Assembly (NCBI GenBank): GCA_030833825.1
Contig: JAURGL010000086.1
Coordinates: forward strand, 1 to 7,182
Direction: 5' to 3'
DNA length: 7,182 nucleotides
From: Vulcanococcus sp. SFB_649D_100_25
Lineage (GTDB): Bacteria; Cyanobacteriota; Cyanobacteriia; PCC-6307; Cyanobiaceae
The notes beneath the pieces are model-generated. The model was not told the origin of the DNA. It searched no databases and was given only the letters and a program-made list of their open reading frames with translations. Positions 1 through 6,002 of the stretch are shown here, piece after piece. Position 1 is the first letter of the stretch. Each line of letters opens with the position of its first letter. The position numbers and the translations under genes were made by a program.

Positions 1-231
1 GTCCTGCTGATGGGCCAGATGCGGGCGATGCTGGAAGAGTGCTACTGGATGCAGCTCAACCAGCTGCCTCGCCAGCAATGGGCTGAATACTTTGACGGGC
101 CCACAGGGACCTGGGTGGGACAGCAGGCCCGCACCTACCAAACCTGGACCATCGTGGGGTTCCTGCTGTTGCATCACCTGTTGCGGGTGAACCCCGAAGA
201 CGTGGGGATGCTCAACATCAACACCCCCTGA
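1..231 (+). CDS. GH100 neutral/alkaline invertase, 3' end (partial)
   Basis: The frame is open from base 1 and ends at TGA 229-231, so only about the last 76 residues are present; the true start lies upstream of the window. The visible tail resembles the C-terminus of plant and cyanobacterial neutral/alkaline invertases (glycoside hydrolase family 100), which split sucrose into glucose and fructose in the cytoplasm. Their conserved block has the form WPEYYDG...G..IG..AR..QTWTIAG, matched here by WAEYFDGPTGTWVGQQAR followed by QTWTIVGFLL (translated from about 82-174). The catalytic residues lie upstream and cannot be checked. It runs convergently into petD, with a shared hairpin between them. 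I recall an invertase-like gene next to petD in marine picocyanobacteria, which supports the call. Family assignment is by motif recognition only. Confidence 0.8.
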   Translation, partial: VLLMGQMRAMLEECYWMQLNQLPRQQWAEYFDGPTGTWVGQQARTYQTWTIVGFLLLHHLLRVNPEDVGMLNINTP

Positions 232-243
232 GCGATCACAAAA

Positions 244-270
244 AAACCCCGGCTCGAGGAGCCGGGGTTT
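244..270 (-). terminator. Rho-independent terminator of petBD, possibly bidirectional
   Basis: An 11-bp perfect inverted repeat (AAACCCCGGCT at 244-254, AGCCGGGGTTT at 260-270) closes a 5-nt loop. The flanking A-run at 240-246 becomes a T-tract on the minus strand, so the hairpin is a classic intrinsic terminator for petD, whose stop codon is 25 bp upstream in its own direction. On the plus strand it is followed only by TTTGTG, so termination of the invertase mRNA would be weaker. Confidence 0.88.
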
Positions 271-294
271 GTGAGGACGACGCTTGCGAGGCGA

Positions 295-777
295 TCAGAA
301 CAGGCCCAGGGTCAAGGACTTGTCGATGGGCAGCGCTGCACCGATGCCGAGGTAGATGGCGAAGACGGTCCCGAACAGGAACACGGTCATAGCCACAGGG
401 CGGCGGAAAGGATTCTGGAACTTGTTGAAGCTCTCGATGAAGGGGACCAGCATCAGACCCAGGGGGATCATGGTCTGGAGCGCGATACCCAGCAGCTTGT
501 TGGGAACTACTCGCAGGATCTGGAACACCGGGTAGAGGTACCACTCGGGGAGGATTTCCAGAGGAGTGGCAAAGGGATCAGCCTTGTCACCCAGCATGGC
601 GGGATCTAGAACAGCCAGACCAACCAGGCAAGCCAGGGTTCCCAGGATCACCACCGGGAAGATGTAGAGCAGGTCGTTCGGCCAGGCGGGCTCCCCGTAA
701 TAGTTGTGGCCCATTCCCTTGGCCAACTTGGCCCGCAGCTTGGGATCGCTCAGATCGGGCTTCTTGAGGATGTGCAT
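295..777 (-). CDS. petD: Cytochrome b6f complex subunit IV (PetD)
   Basis: A 160-residue protein of the standard length for subunit IV of the thylakoid cytochrome b6f complex, which carries electrons from plastoquinol to plastocyanin or cytochrome c6. It corresponds to the C-terminal half of mitochondrial cytochrome b. The N-terminus (MHILKKPDLSDPKLRAKLAK) is typical of the family. The PEWY motif of the quinol-oxidising Qo site is at residues 77-80, within PEWYLYPVFQILR. Three hydrophobic segments are visible at about 36-56, 95-114 and 127-147, matching the three known helices. It lies 125 bp downstream of petB on the same strand and almost certainly shares its transcript. No clear Shine-Dalgarno sequence precedes the ATG, which is common in cyanobacteria. 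Nothing looks damaged. Confidence 0.98.
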   Translation of the reverse strand: MHILKKPDLSDPKLRAKLAKGMGHNYYGEPAWPNDLLYIFPVVILGTLACLVGLAVLDPAMLGDKADPFATPLEILPEWYLYPVFQILRVVPNKLLGIALQTMIPLGLMLVPFIESFNKFQNPFRRPVAMTVFLFGTVFAIYLGIGAALPIDKSLTLGLF

Positions 778-805
778 GAGGGTGACCGAAGAGGTGGTCG
801 AGGGT

Positions 806-820
806 TTCCAAGTGTTGGAA
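806..820 (-). other. Small hairpin in the petB-petD spacer
   Basis: A perfect 6-bp inverted repeat with a 3-nt loop (TTCCAA-GTG-TTGGAA on the plus strand) lies 29 bp upstream of the petD ATG in the petBD mRNA. It could affect petD translation or mRNA processing, but it is short and could be chance. Confidence 0.3.
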
Positions 821-868
821 GGCTAGAAACCGCCCTGGGGATGGCGGAGCCAAAAAGGTCAAAGCGGT

Positions 869-895
869 GAGGGATCGCAACAAAGCGAATCCCTC
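869..895 (-). other. Stem-loop just after the petB stop codon
   Basis: Arms GAGGGATCGC (869-878) and GCGAATCCCTC (885-895) pair over 10 bp with one bulged base around a 6-nt loop. The hairpin begins 7 nt past the petB stop in the petBD transcript and is followed within about 20 nt by CTTTTT on the minus strand. That layout suits an mRNA-stabilising stem or a partial attenuator that sets the petB:petD ratio. It is unlikely to be a full terminator, because no T-run follows the stem directly and petD has no obvious separate promoter. Confidence 0.5.
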
Positions 896-902
896 GATGC
901 GA

Positions 903-1583
903 TCACAAGGGACCGGAGATGCCCTGCTTCCGGATCATCAGGAAGTGGATGAGCATGAACACCGCCAGCAGCCAAGGCATCACAAAGGTGTGAAGGCTGT
1001 AGAAGCGGGTGAGGGTGGCTTGGCCGACGCTCTCACCGCCGCGGAGCAGCTCAACCATGAAGTCGCCAACCACGGGAACGGCTGCGGGAACGCCAGAGAC
1101 GATCTTGACGGCCCAATAACCGAGTTGATCCCAGGGAAGGGAGTAGCCGGTCACACCGAAGGAGACGGTGATCACAGCCATGGTGACGCCGGTGACCCAG
1201 GTCAGCTCACGGGGGCGCTTGAAGCCGCCGGTGAGGTAGACGCGGAACACGTGCAGGATCAGCATCAGCACCATCATCGATGCGCTCCAGCGGTGGATGG
1301 AGCGGATCAGCCAACCGAAGCTCACATCGGTCATCAGGTACTGCACCGAGGCGTAGGCCTCAGCCACCGTCGGCTTGTAATAGAAGGTCATCGCAAAGCC
1401 GGTTGCGAACTGAACCAGGAAGCAGACCAGCGTGATGCCACCCAGGCAATAGAAGATGTTGACGTGGGGCGGCACGTACTTCGACGCGACATCGTCAACG
1501 ATGTCCTGGATGTCCAGTCGCTCGTTGAACCAGTCGTAGACGGGCGATGACTTTCCGCCGGCGGCGGGGGAGGAGTTCGCCAT
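903..1583 (-). CDS. petB: Cytochrome b6 (PetB)
   Basis: Cytochrome b6, the core haem-binding subunit of the thylakoid cytochrome b6f complex. All haem ligands are present: His97 and His111 (RSIHRWS, ILHVFR) and His198 and His213 (SLHTF, LIHF). The 14- and 15-residue spacings match canonical His86/100/187/202. Cys46 in IFYCLGG corresponds to Cys35, which attaches haem c-n covalently. Four transmembrane helices are apparent. The protein has 226 residues against about 215 in the classical family and 218 as I recall it for marine Synechococcus. The extra residues sit at the N-terminus, where MANSSPAAGGKSSPVYDWF carries about eight residues not in the remembered MANSSPVYDWF. The ATG is the only sensible start. 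It is divergent from ctpA and is the first gene of the petB-petD transcript. Confidence 0.98.
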   Translation of the reverse strand: MANSSPAAGGKSSPVYDWFNERLDIQDIVDDVASKYVPPHVNIFYCLGGITLVCFLVQFATGFAMTFYYKPTVAEAYASVQYLMTDVSFGWLIRSIHRWSASMMVLMLILHVFRVYLTGGFKRPRELTWVTGVTMAVITVSFGVTGYSLPWDQLGYWAVKIVSGVPAAVPVVGDFMVELLRGGESVGQATLTRFYSLHTFVMPWLLAVFMLIHFLMIRKQGISGPL

Positions 1584-1651
1584 GCAGCGAGAGGGTTTGG
1601 TTGGCAGAGTCTACCGATCACCTCGATCTGCCCGTGAGCGTCGCTCCGCTT
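1584..1651. promoter_or_regulatory. Divergent petB / ctpA intergenic region
   Basis: Only 68 bp separate the petB ATG from the chosen ctpA GTG, so control elements for two divergent units must lie here or inside the genes. On the minus strand TAGACT (1608-1613), 24 nt upstream of the petB ATG, resembles a -10 box; no good -35 box accompanies it. I found no convincing ctpA promoter. The promoter role is inferred from gene layout. Confidence 0.4.
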
Positions 1652-2905
1652 GTGACAACCTCGCCACAATCGCCCGCGGGCCGGCTGAAGAACACGGCAA
1701 AACGCTTGCTGCAACTGGTGATTACCGGGGTTTTGCCGCTGGTTTTAGCAACGCAGCCAGCCCTGGCCCTCAACGACGGGCAGCAGCTGGTGGTGGAGAG
1801 CTGGCGCCTGGTTAATCAGAGCTATGTGGATCCGGAACGGTTTGAGGAGATCCATTGGAAGCGTCTACGTCAGAAAGCCCTGGAGCGATCGATCCAGACC
1901 AGCGTTGACGCCTATGAGGCCATCGACACGATGCTGGCCCCGATCGGCGACCCCTACACCCGCCTGCTCCGACCGGCCGACTTCATGGCCCTGAAGGCCA
2001 ATACGGAGGGCCAGGTCAGCGGCGTAGGCCTTCAGCTCGGGATCCCTGGCGGCGAGACCTCGATCGTCGTGATCGCTCCCCTGGAAGATTCGCCCGCTGC
2101 AAAGGCGGGCATCACCAGCGGCAGCGCCCTGATCTCCGTTGATGGGATCTCCACCGGTGAGCTGGGCTTGGAAGCCACCGCCGCTCGCCTGCGGGGGCCC
2201 GAGGGATCGTCGGTCCTGCTGGTCCTGAAGGACCCCCGGGGGAAAACCCGGGAAGTGGATCTGAAGCGTCAGAAGGTCAATCTTCAGCCTGTGCGGCAGC
2301 GCCTGATCGAGAGCAATGGCCATCGCCTTGGCTATCTGCGCATTACCCAGTTCTCAGAACCGGTTCCTCAGCAGGTTGCTCAAGCCCTGGAGGGCCTGCA
2401 AGATCAAGGCATCGAGGGGCTGGTGCTGGATTTGCGCAACAACTCCGGTGGGCTCGTGAGCGCTGGTCTGGCCGTGGCCAATGCCCTGCTCGATGGCGGC
2501 CCAATCGTCGAGACACAGAACCGCGACGGCTTCAGTGACGCCCAGCAGGCCAACCGCGGCCAGCTGTATTCCGGACCGATGCTGACCCTGGTCAACGGGG
2601 GGACCGCCAGCGCCAGTGAGATCCTGGCGGGGGCCCTCCAGGACGACGAGCGCTCTGCCCTGCTGGGGAGCCGCACCTTTGGCAAAGGCCTCATCCAGAC
2701 CCTGATTGGCCTGGGGGGAGATGGCAGTGGGCTGGCCGTCACGGTGGCCCGCTACCTCACCCCGAGTGGGCGCGACATCCAGAACCTGGGCATTGCCCCG
2801 GATCGTCTGCTCCCCCAGCCAGAGCCGTTCAATCCCGGTGGAGAGGATGACGCCTGGCTGGAGCTGGCGGTGGAGCAGCTGAGCGCACAACTCTCCGCCG
2901 CATGA
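1652..2905 (+). CDS. ctpA: Carboxyl-terminal processing protease CtpA (S41 family)
   Basis: A serine protease of the S41A/Tsp family. In cyanobacteria CtpA removes the C-terminal extension of the photosystem II D1 precursor in the thylakoid lumen, allowing assembly of the manganese cluster. With the GTG at 1652 the protein has 417 residues and begins with a signal peptide: basic stretch, hydrophobic core at about 20-33, likely cleavage after ALA at residue 39. A PDZ domain follows at about 120-200, then the protease core. The Ser/Lys dyad is Ser320 in GGTASASEI and Lys345 in TFGKG, 25 residues apart as in the family, with conserved Asp331 in GALQDD. The frame is open upstream into petB (ATG at 1547), but that start would overlap petB and bury the signal peptide; GTG 1634 is an alternative. 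Its stop overlaps the next ATG (ATGA, 2902-2905), implying coupling. Confidence 0.95.
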   Translation: MTTSPQSPAGRLKNTAKRLLQLVITGVLPLVLATQPALALNDGQQLVVESWRLVNQSYVDPERFEEIHWKRLRQKALERSIQTSVDAYEAIDTMLAPIGDPYTRLLRPADFMALKANTEGQVSGVGLQLGIPGGETSIVVIAPLEDSPAAKAGITSGSALISVDGISTGELGLEATAARLRGPEGSSVLLVLKDPRGKTREVDLKRQKVNLQPVRQRLIESNGHRLGYLRITQFSEPVPQQVAQALEGLQDQGIEGLVLDLRNNSGGLVSAGLAVANALLDGGPIVETQNRDGFSDAQQANRGQLYSGPMLTLVNGGTASASEILAGALQDDERSALLGSRTFGKGLIQTLIGLGGDGSGLAVTVARYLTPSGRDIQNLGIAPDRLLPQPEPFNPGGEDDAWLELAVEQLSAQLSAA

Positions 2906-4176
2906 GCGCCCGGACCTATCACGACCCTCTACACGGGGCGATCCGACTCTCTCGGGATGAGCCGGCCGAGGCCCTCGCCATCGACCTGATTGATACGGCG
3001 CCGTTCCAACGGCTCCGCCGCATCCGGCAACTGGGGCCTGCCTATCTGACCTTTCATGGGGCGGAGTCGAGCCGCTTCACCCACTCCCTCGGGGTGCTCC
3101 ATCTGGCCCGCCAGGCCCTGGCGAACCTCACCCGCCAGAACCCGGAGCTGCAGCAATACGCCGGTGTCCTGTTCGCCGCGGCCCTGCTCCATGACGTGGG
3201 GCATGGCCCTTTGAGCCATTCGGGGGAAGAGATGTATGGGCTGCACCACGAAAGCTGGTCCGGCCGCCTGATTCGCGAACATCCCGCCCTGCGCGCCCCC
3301 CTGGAAGCCTTCCAAAGCGGCAGCGCGGATCAGGTGGCCGATCTGCTGGAGCACGGCCGCTACCGCAACCCGGCCATCAAGGCCCTGGTGAGCAGTCAGC
3401 TCGATTGCGATCGTCTCGATTACCTGCTCCGGGACAGCTACAACACCGGAGCCCGGTACGGGGTCCTGGACCTCGAGCGGATCCTCGCCAGCCTCACCCT
3501 GGCCCCTGATGGATCCCTGGCCCTACAGCCCAAGGGGCTGATGGCGGTGGAGCACTACCTAGTGGTCCGAAACCTGATGTACCGGAGCGTCTACAACCAC
3601 CGCCTCAATGTGGTCTGCAATTGGCTGTTGAACCGCAGCATCAGCCTGGCCCGGGAGCTGGGGCCCAACCGGGTCTGGGCTGATGCGGTGATGGCCCGCT
3701 GGCTCTGGGAGCCAGCACAGCTCGATCTCGAGAGCTTTCTGGGTAACGACGATGTCCGCACCGGCTACCACCTGCAGCGCTGGCAGGAGGAGGGACCTGA
3801 GCACCTGCGCGAGCTCTGCGGGCGCATCCTCAACAGGCAGTTGCTGAAGGCAGCCGACCTCAGTCACTACCCCCAGGACCGCCGCCTGACTCTGCTGGCT
3901 AAAGCCCAGAGGCTCAGCGAGGCCAAGGGGCTACGCCCTGATCTCTGCTGCGGGCTCCACCAGCAGAGCAACCACGGGTATCACCCCTATAAAGGTGGCC
4001 TTCGCCTCTGGGACGGGCAGCAGCTCGGGGCCCTGGAGCAACGATCCGCCTTGGTGCAGAGCCTGGTGCAGCCCACCACCACGGCCTGGTTAATCCATCC
4101 TGCGGAGATCAGTGCGGAGCTCCGCCAGGTGATGGCCGCGGACACGGGGGCAGCGCATGGGCCAGAAGGCCCCTAA
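2902..4176 (+). CDS. HD-domain phosphohydrolase, SAMHD1/dNTPase-like
   Basis: A 424-residue cytoplasmic metal-dependent phosphohydrolase of the COG1078 type. The metal-binding set is complete: His61 (FTHSLG), His97-Asp98 (LLHDVGHGPLSH), and Asp170 in SSQLDCDRLDYLLRDS. By spacing these align with SAMHD1 His167, His206-Asp207 and Asp311; His101 and His106 match SAMHD1 His210 and His215. Relatives hydrolyse deoxynucleoside triphosphates, but the substrate here cannot be read from sequence. The N-terminal YHDPLHGAIRLS and the following FQRLRRIRQLG are typical of the family, and the C-terminal third is more divergent. The start overlaps the ctpA stop by 4 nt, and the end overlaps the longer minC reading frame by 20 nt, so it sits in the middle of a ctpA-HD-minC transcription unit. 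No signal peptide or membrane segment is seen. Confidence 0.92.
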   Translation: MSARTYHDPLHGAIRLSRDEPAEALAIDLIDTAPFQRLRRIRQLGPAYLTFHGAESSRFTHSLGVLHLARQALANLTRQNPELQQYAGVLFAAALLHDVGHGPLSHSGEEMYGLHHESWSGRLIREHPALRAPLEAFQSGSADQVADLLEHGRYRNPAIKALVSSQLDCDRLDYLLRDSYNTGARYGVLDLERILASLTLAPDGSLALQPKGLMAVEHYLVVRNLMYRSVYNHRLNVVCNWLLNRSISLARELGPNRVWADAVMARWLWEPAQLDLESFLGNDDVRTGYHLQRWQEEGPEHLRELCGRILNRQLLKAADLSHYPQDRRLTLLAKAQRLSEAKGLRPDLCCGLHQQSNHGYHPYKGGLRLWDGQQLGALEQRSALVQSLVQPTTTAWLIHPAEISAELRQVMAADTGAAHGPEGP

Positions 4177-4852
4177 GTTGCCCGCCATGCAGGCCCCAAG
4201 CATCCGCCTTCAGCTCTCCTCCGAACGCCTGGCCCAGGCGACGGCCCTTGAGGAAATCCAGCACCAACTCGGGGCAATCCAGGGACCTGGTGCGGCGGTT
4301 TTGTGGAGTTCCGACCGCTGTCTGATCCTTCCTGAACTCCGCCAGATCGCCTCCGTGCTGCGTGAGGCCGGCATTGAACTCAGGCGAGTGGAAGCCAACA
4401 GGGCGATCAGCCTGGTGCCCGCTGCAGCCCTAGGCCTGGAAACCGCCTTGGTGAAAGAGAGCGACCCGGGGAACTCTCCTGGGGAATCCGCAAGCGAAGG
4501 CCCCCTGTGCATCCATCGCTCCACCCTGCGCTCGGGAGATCACCTGCAAGTCGAGGGCTCGGTCCTGGTGCTGGGGGACGTGAACCCGGGGGCACGGGTG
4601 AGTGCGGGTGGTGATGTCAGGGTGTGGGGCCGCCTGCGGGGGGTGGCCCATGCCGGCAAAAACGGCAACACGGCGGCCCGGATCGTGGCCATGCAGCTCA
4701 GGCCCCTGCAGCTGCGCATCGCAGAGGCGGTGGCGCGGGGACCAGAAGACCTGCCTCCGCCAGGGTTCTGCGAGGAAGCCCTGCTCCTCAATGGTGCGAT
4801 CGAGATTCGCCCTGCAGAACCGATCTGGCCCCAGGAGCTGAACGCCGCTTAG
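4157..4852 (+). CDS. minC: Septum site-determining protein MinC
   Basis: The FtsZ-polymerisation inhibitor of the Min system, which with membrane-bound MinD blocks division away from midcell. The C-terminal MinC domain is clear: RSGD at 125-128 (the MinD-contacting RSGQ region of other MinCs), then VLVLGDVNPGARVSAGGDV and WGRLRGVAHAG at about 136-167, the repeating beta-helix signature. The N-terminal FtsZ-binding domain (about 15-92) is weakly recognisable, and a low-complexity linker lies at about 100-115. The frame looks complete at 231 residues. ATG 4157 overlaps the HD gene by 20 nt; ATG 4187 (residue 11), 10 nt past the HD stop, would give 221 residues and is about equally plausible because the first ten residues look unstructured. 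No clear Shine-Dalgarno sequence decides it. The next gene is an inverted chrA, not minD; minD begins 2.26 kb further on. Confidence 0.93.
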   Translation: MGQKAPKLPAMQAPSIRLQLSSERLAQATALEEIQHQLGAIQGPGAAVLWSSDRCLILPELRQIASVLREAGIELRRVEANRAISLVPAAALGLETALVKESDPGNSPGESASEGPLCIHRSTLRSGDHLQVEGSVLVLGDVNPGARVSAGGDVRVWGRLRGVAHAGKNGNTAARIVAMQLRPLQLRIAEAVARGPEDLPPPGFCEEALLLNGAIEIRPAEPIWPQELNAA

Positions 4853-5445
4853 CGGTTGACCAGCCCCAAGGCCCCAAGCAGGCCGGCACAGGCCATGAAC
4901 CAGAGCGGGGAGATCTTGGTGCGCAGCATCAGCACACACACCACCAACGAGACCGCATAGGCGGGGGTGTCGTGGTCAGAGATCCGCAGGATCTTGAGGC
5001 CCACGGCAAAGAGCACCCCGAGGGTGATGGGTCCCATGGCCCGTTCAAAGGCGAGGCGCACCGGTGAATCCTTGAAGCGGTTCCAGCTCAGGGCAGCCGC
5101 CACCATCACCAGGGTGGATGGGAGCAGGATCGCCAGCTCAGCCATGACGCCGCTCAACACACCCCAAAGGGGGCCTTCCCGATAGGCAGCCCCCATGCCC
5201 AGCAATCCGACGATCATCGAGCTGGGCCCCGGGGCACCCTCGGCGATGGCATAGATCTCGGCGAACTGCTGGGAGCTGAGCCAGCAGTATTTGTCGACCG
5301 CGAGGTAGTGGTATTCGCTGAGCAGGGTGTTGCCGCCGCCCAGGGAGAACAGGGAGAGGCTGAGGAAATCCCAGATCACCGCGAGGAGGTTCTGCCAGTC
5401 GCTCAGGGCTACGGGCTGACAGATCGCGCTGGCCATCACGCTCAT
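4849..5445 (-). CDS. chrA: Chromate-transporter (CHR) family protein, C-terminal-half subunit
   Basis: A 198-residue multi-pass membrane protein equivalent to the second half of a long-chain ChrA. Family marks are FSLGGGNTLLSEY (33-45), the tryptophan/phenylalanine region CWLSSQQFAEIYAIAEG (54-70), and APGPSSMIV (71-79), the CHR-repeat PGP motif. About five to six hydrophobic segments follow. CHR proteins export chromate or act as anion transporters; short-chain members are known to work as pairs encoded by adjacent genes. The ATG lies within the stop of the upstream half (ATGA, 5442-5445), so translation is probably coupled. Its TAA (4849-4851) overlaps the minC TAG on the opposite strand, leaving no space for a terminator between the genes. 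The family is sure; chromate as the natural substrate is not. Confidence 0.92.
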   Translation of the reverse strand: MSVMASAICQPVALSDWQNLLAVIWDFLSLSLFSLGGGNTLLSEYHYLAVDKYCWLSSQQFAEIYAIAEGAPGPSSMIVGLLGMGAAYREGPLWGVLSGVMAELAILLPSTLVMVAAALSWNRFKDSPVRLAFERAMGPITLGVLFAVGLKILRISDHDTPAYAVSLVVCVLMLRTKISPLWFMACAGLLGALGLVNR

Positions 5446-6002
5446 GGCCGGACCTTCGGTTGACGCGGCCAGTACCAGGCCATGGCCAACGGACCTGCCA
5501 CCAGCACCAAGGGAACCAGGTGCACCTGGAACACCGACATGGCGACAAAGCTGATGCCGGCGAGCCCCAGGGCGATCGGATCCTTGCTGTAGGCCCCGGC
5601 GATCTTGAAGCCCATCGAGAGCGCCATCCCTGCCGAGGCGGTGATCACTCCTGCCAGGAGACGATTCACCGCCATCGACGTATGCAACTCGTAGTAGGCC
5701 AGGCCCAGGGCCATTAACAGCGCAAAGGGCACCAGCAGGATCCCGGCCATGGCTGCCAGGGCACCGCTCAAGCCGCGGAACTGACTGCCGATGTAGACGG
5801 CCATGTTGATCTGGTTGGGGCCGGGGAACAGGCGAGCCACGGTGAGGCCGGTGACGAACTCCTGTTTGCTCATCCAGCCGCGCTCTTCGACCACGATCCG
5901 CTCACTCCAGGCGGAGAGGCCCCCGCCGAAGGAAGAGAGGGCGACCTGCTGCATGCCCCAGAACAGCTGCCAGTGGGTGGGGGCCGGGGTGGTCTCGCCC
6001 AT
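5442..6002 (-). CDS. chrA: Chromate-transporter (CHR) family protein, N-terminal-half subunit
   Basis: A 186-residue membrane protein equivalent to the first half of long-chain ChrA. It shows SFGGGLSAW (24-32), RGWMSKQEFVTGLTVARLFPGP (41-62) and the following NQINMAVYIG, the CHR-domain signature with its PGP turn; about five to six membrane segments span 80-178. The open frame extends upstream to 6101, but the added residues are arginine/proline-rich shadow sequence of the PLD gene. The ATG at 6002 is preferred because it overlaps the PLD stop by one base (TGATG) and gives the usual short-chain length. It pairs with the downstream C-half gene, with 4-nt overlap; together they would form one functional transporter. 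Neither half alone is truncated by frameshift: this is the normal split form of the family. Confidence 0.92.
   Translation of the reverse strand: MGETTPAPTHWQLFWGMQQVALSSFGGGLSAWSERIVVEERGWMSKQEFVTGLTVARLFPGPNQINMAVYIGSQFRGLSGALAAMAGILLVPFALLMALGLAYYELHTSMAVNRLLAGVITASAGMALSMGFKIAGAYSKDPIALGLAGISFVAMSVFQVHLVPLVLVAGPLAMAWYWPRQPKVRP

Noticed and set aside
1547..1651. Long upstream start (ATG 1547) for ctpA, giving 452 residues
   Set aside because: It would overlap the petB coding start, and the added arginine-rich segment would precede and bury a normal signal peptide that begins right after GTG 1652.
4845..4855. Palindrome CCGCT-T-AGCGG at the minC/chrA junction as a terminator
   Set aside because: A 1-nt spacer cannot form a stable loop (only about 3 bp would pair in RNA) and there is no T-tract on either side.
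4849..6002. Two chrA reading frames as a frameshifted, broken long-chain ChrA
   Set aside because: Each half has its own start, full CHR signature and usual short-chain length, and paired short CHR genes are a known natural form.
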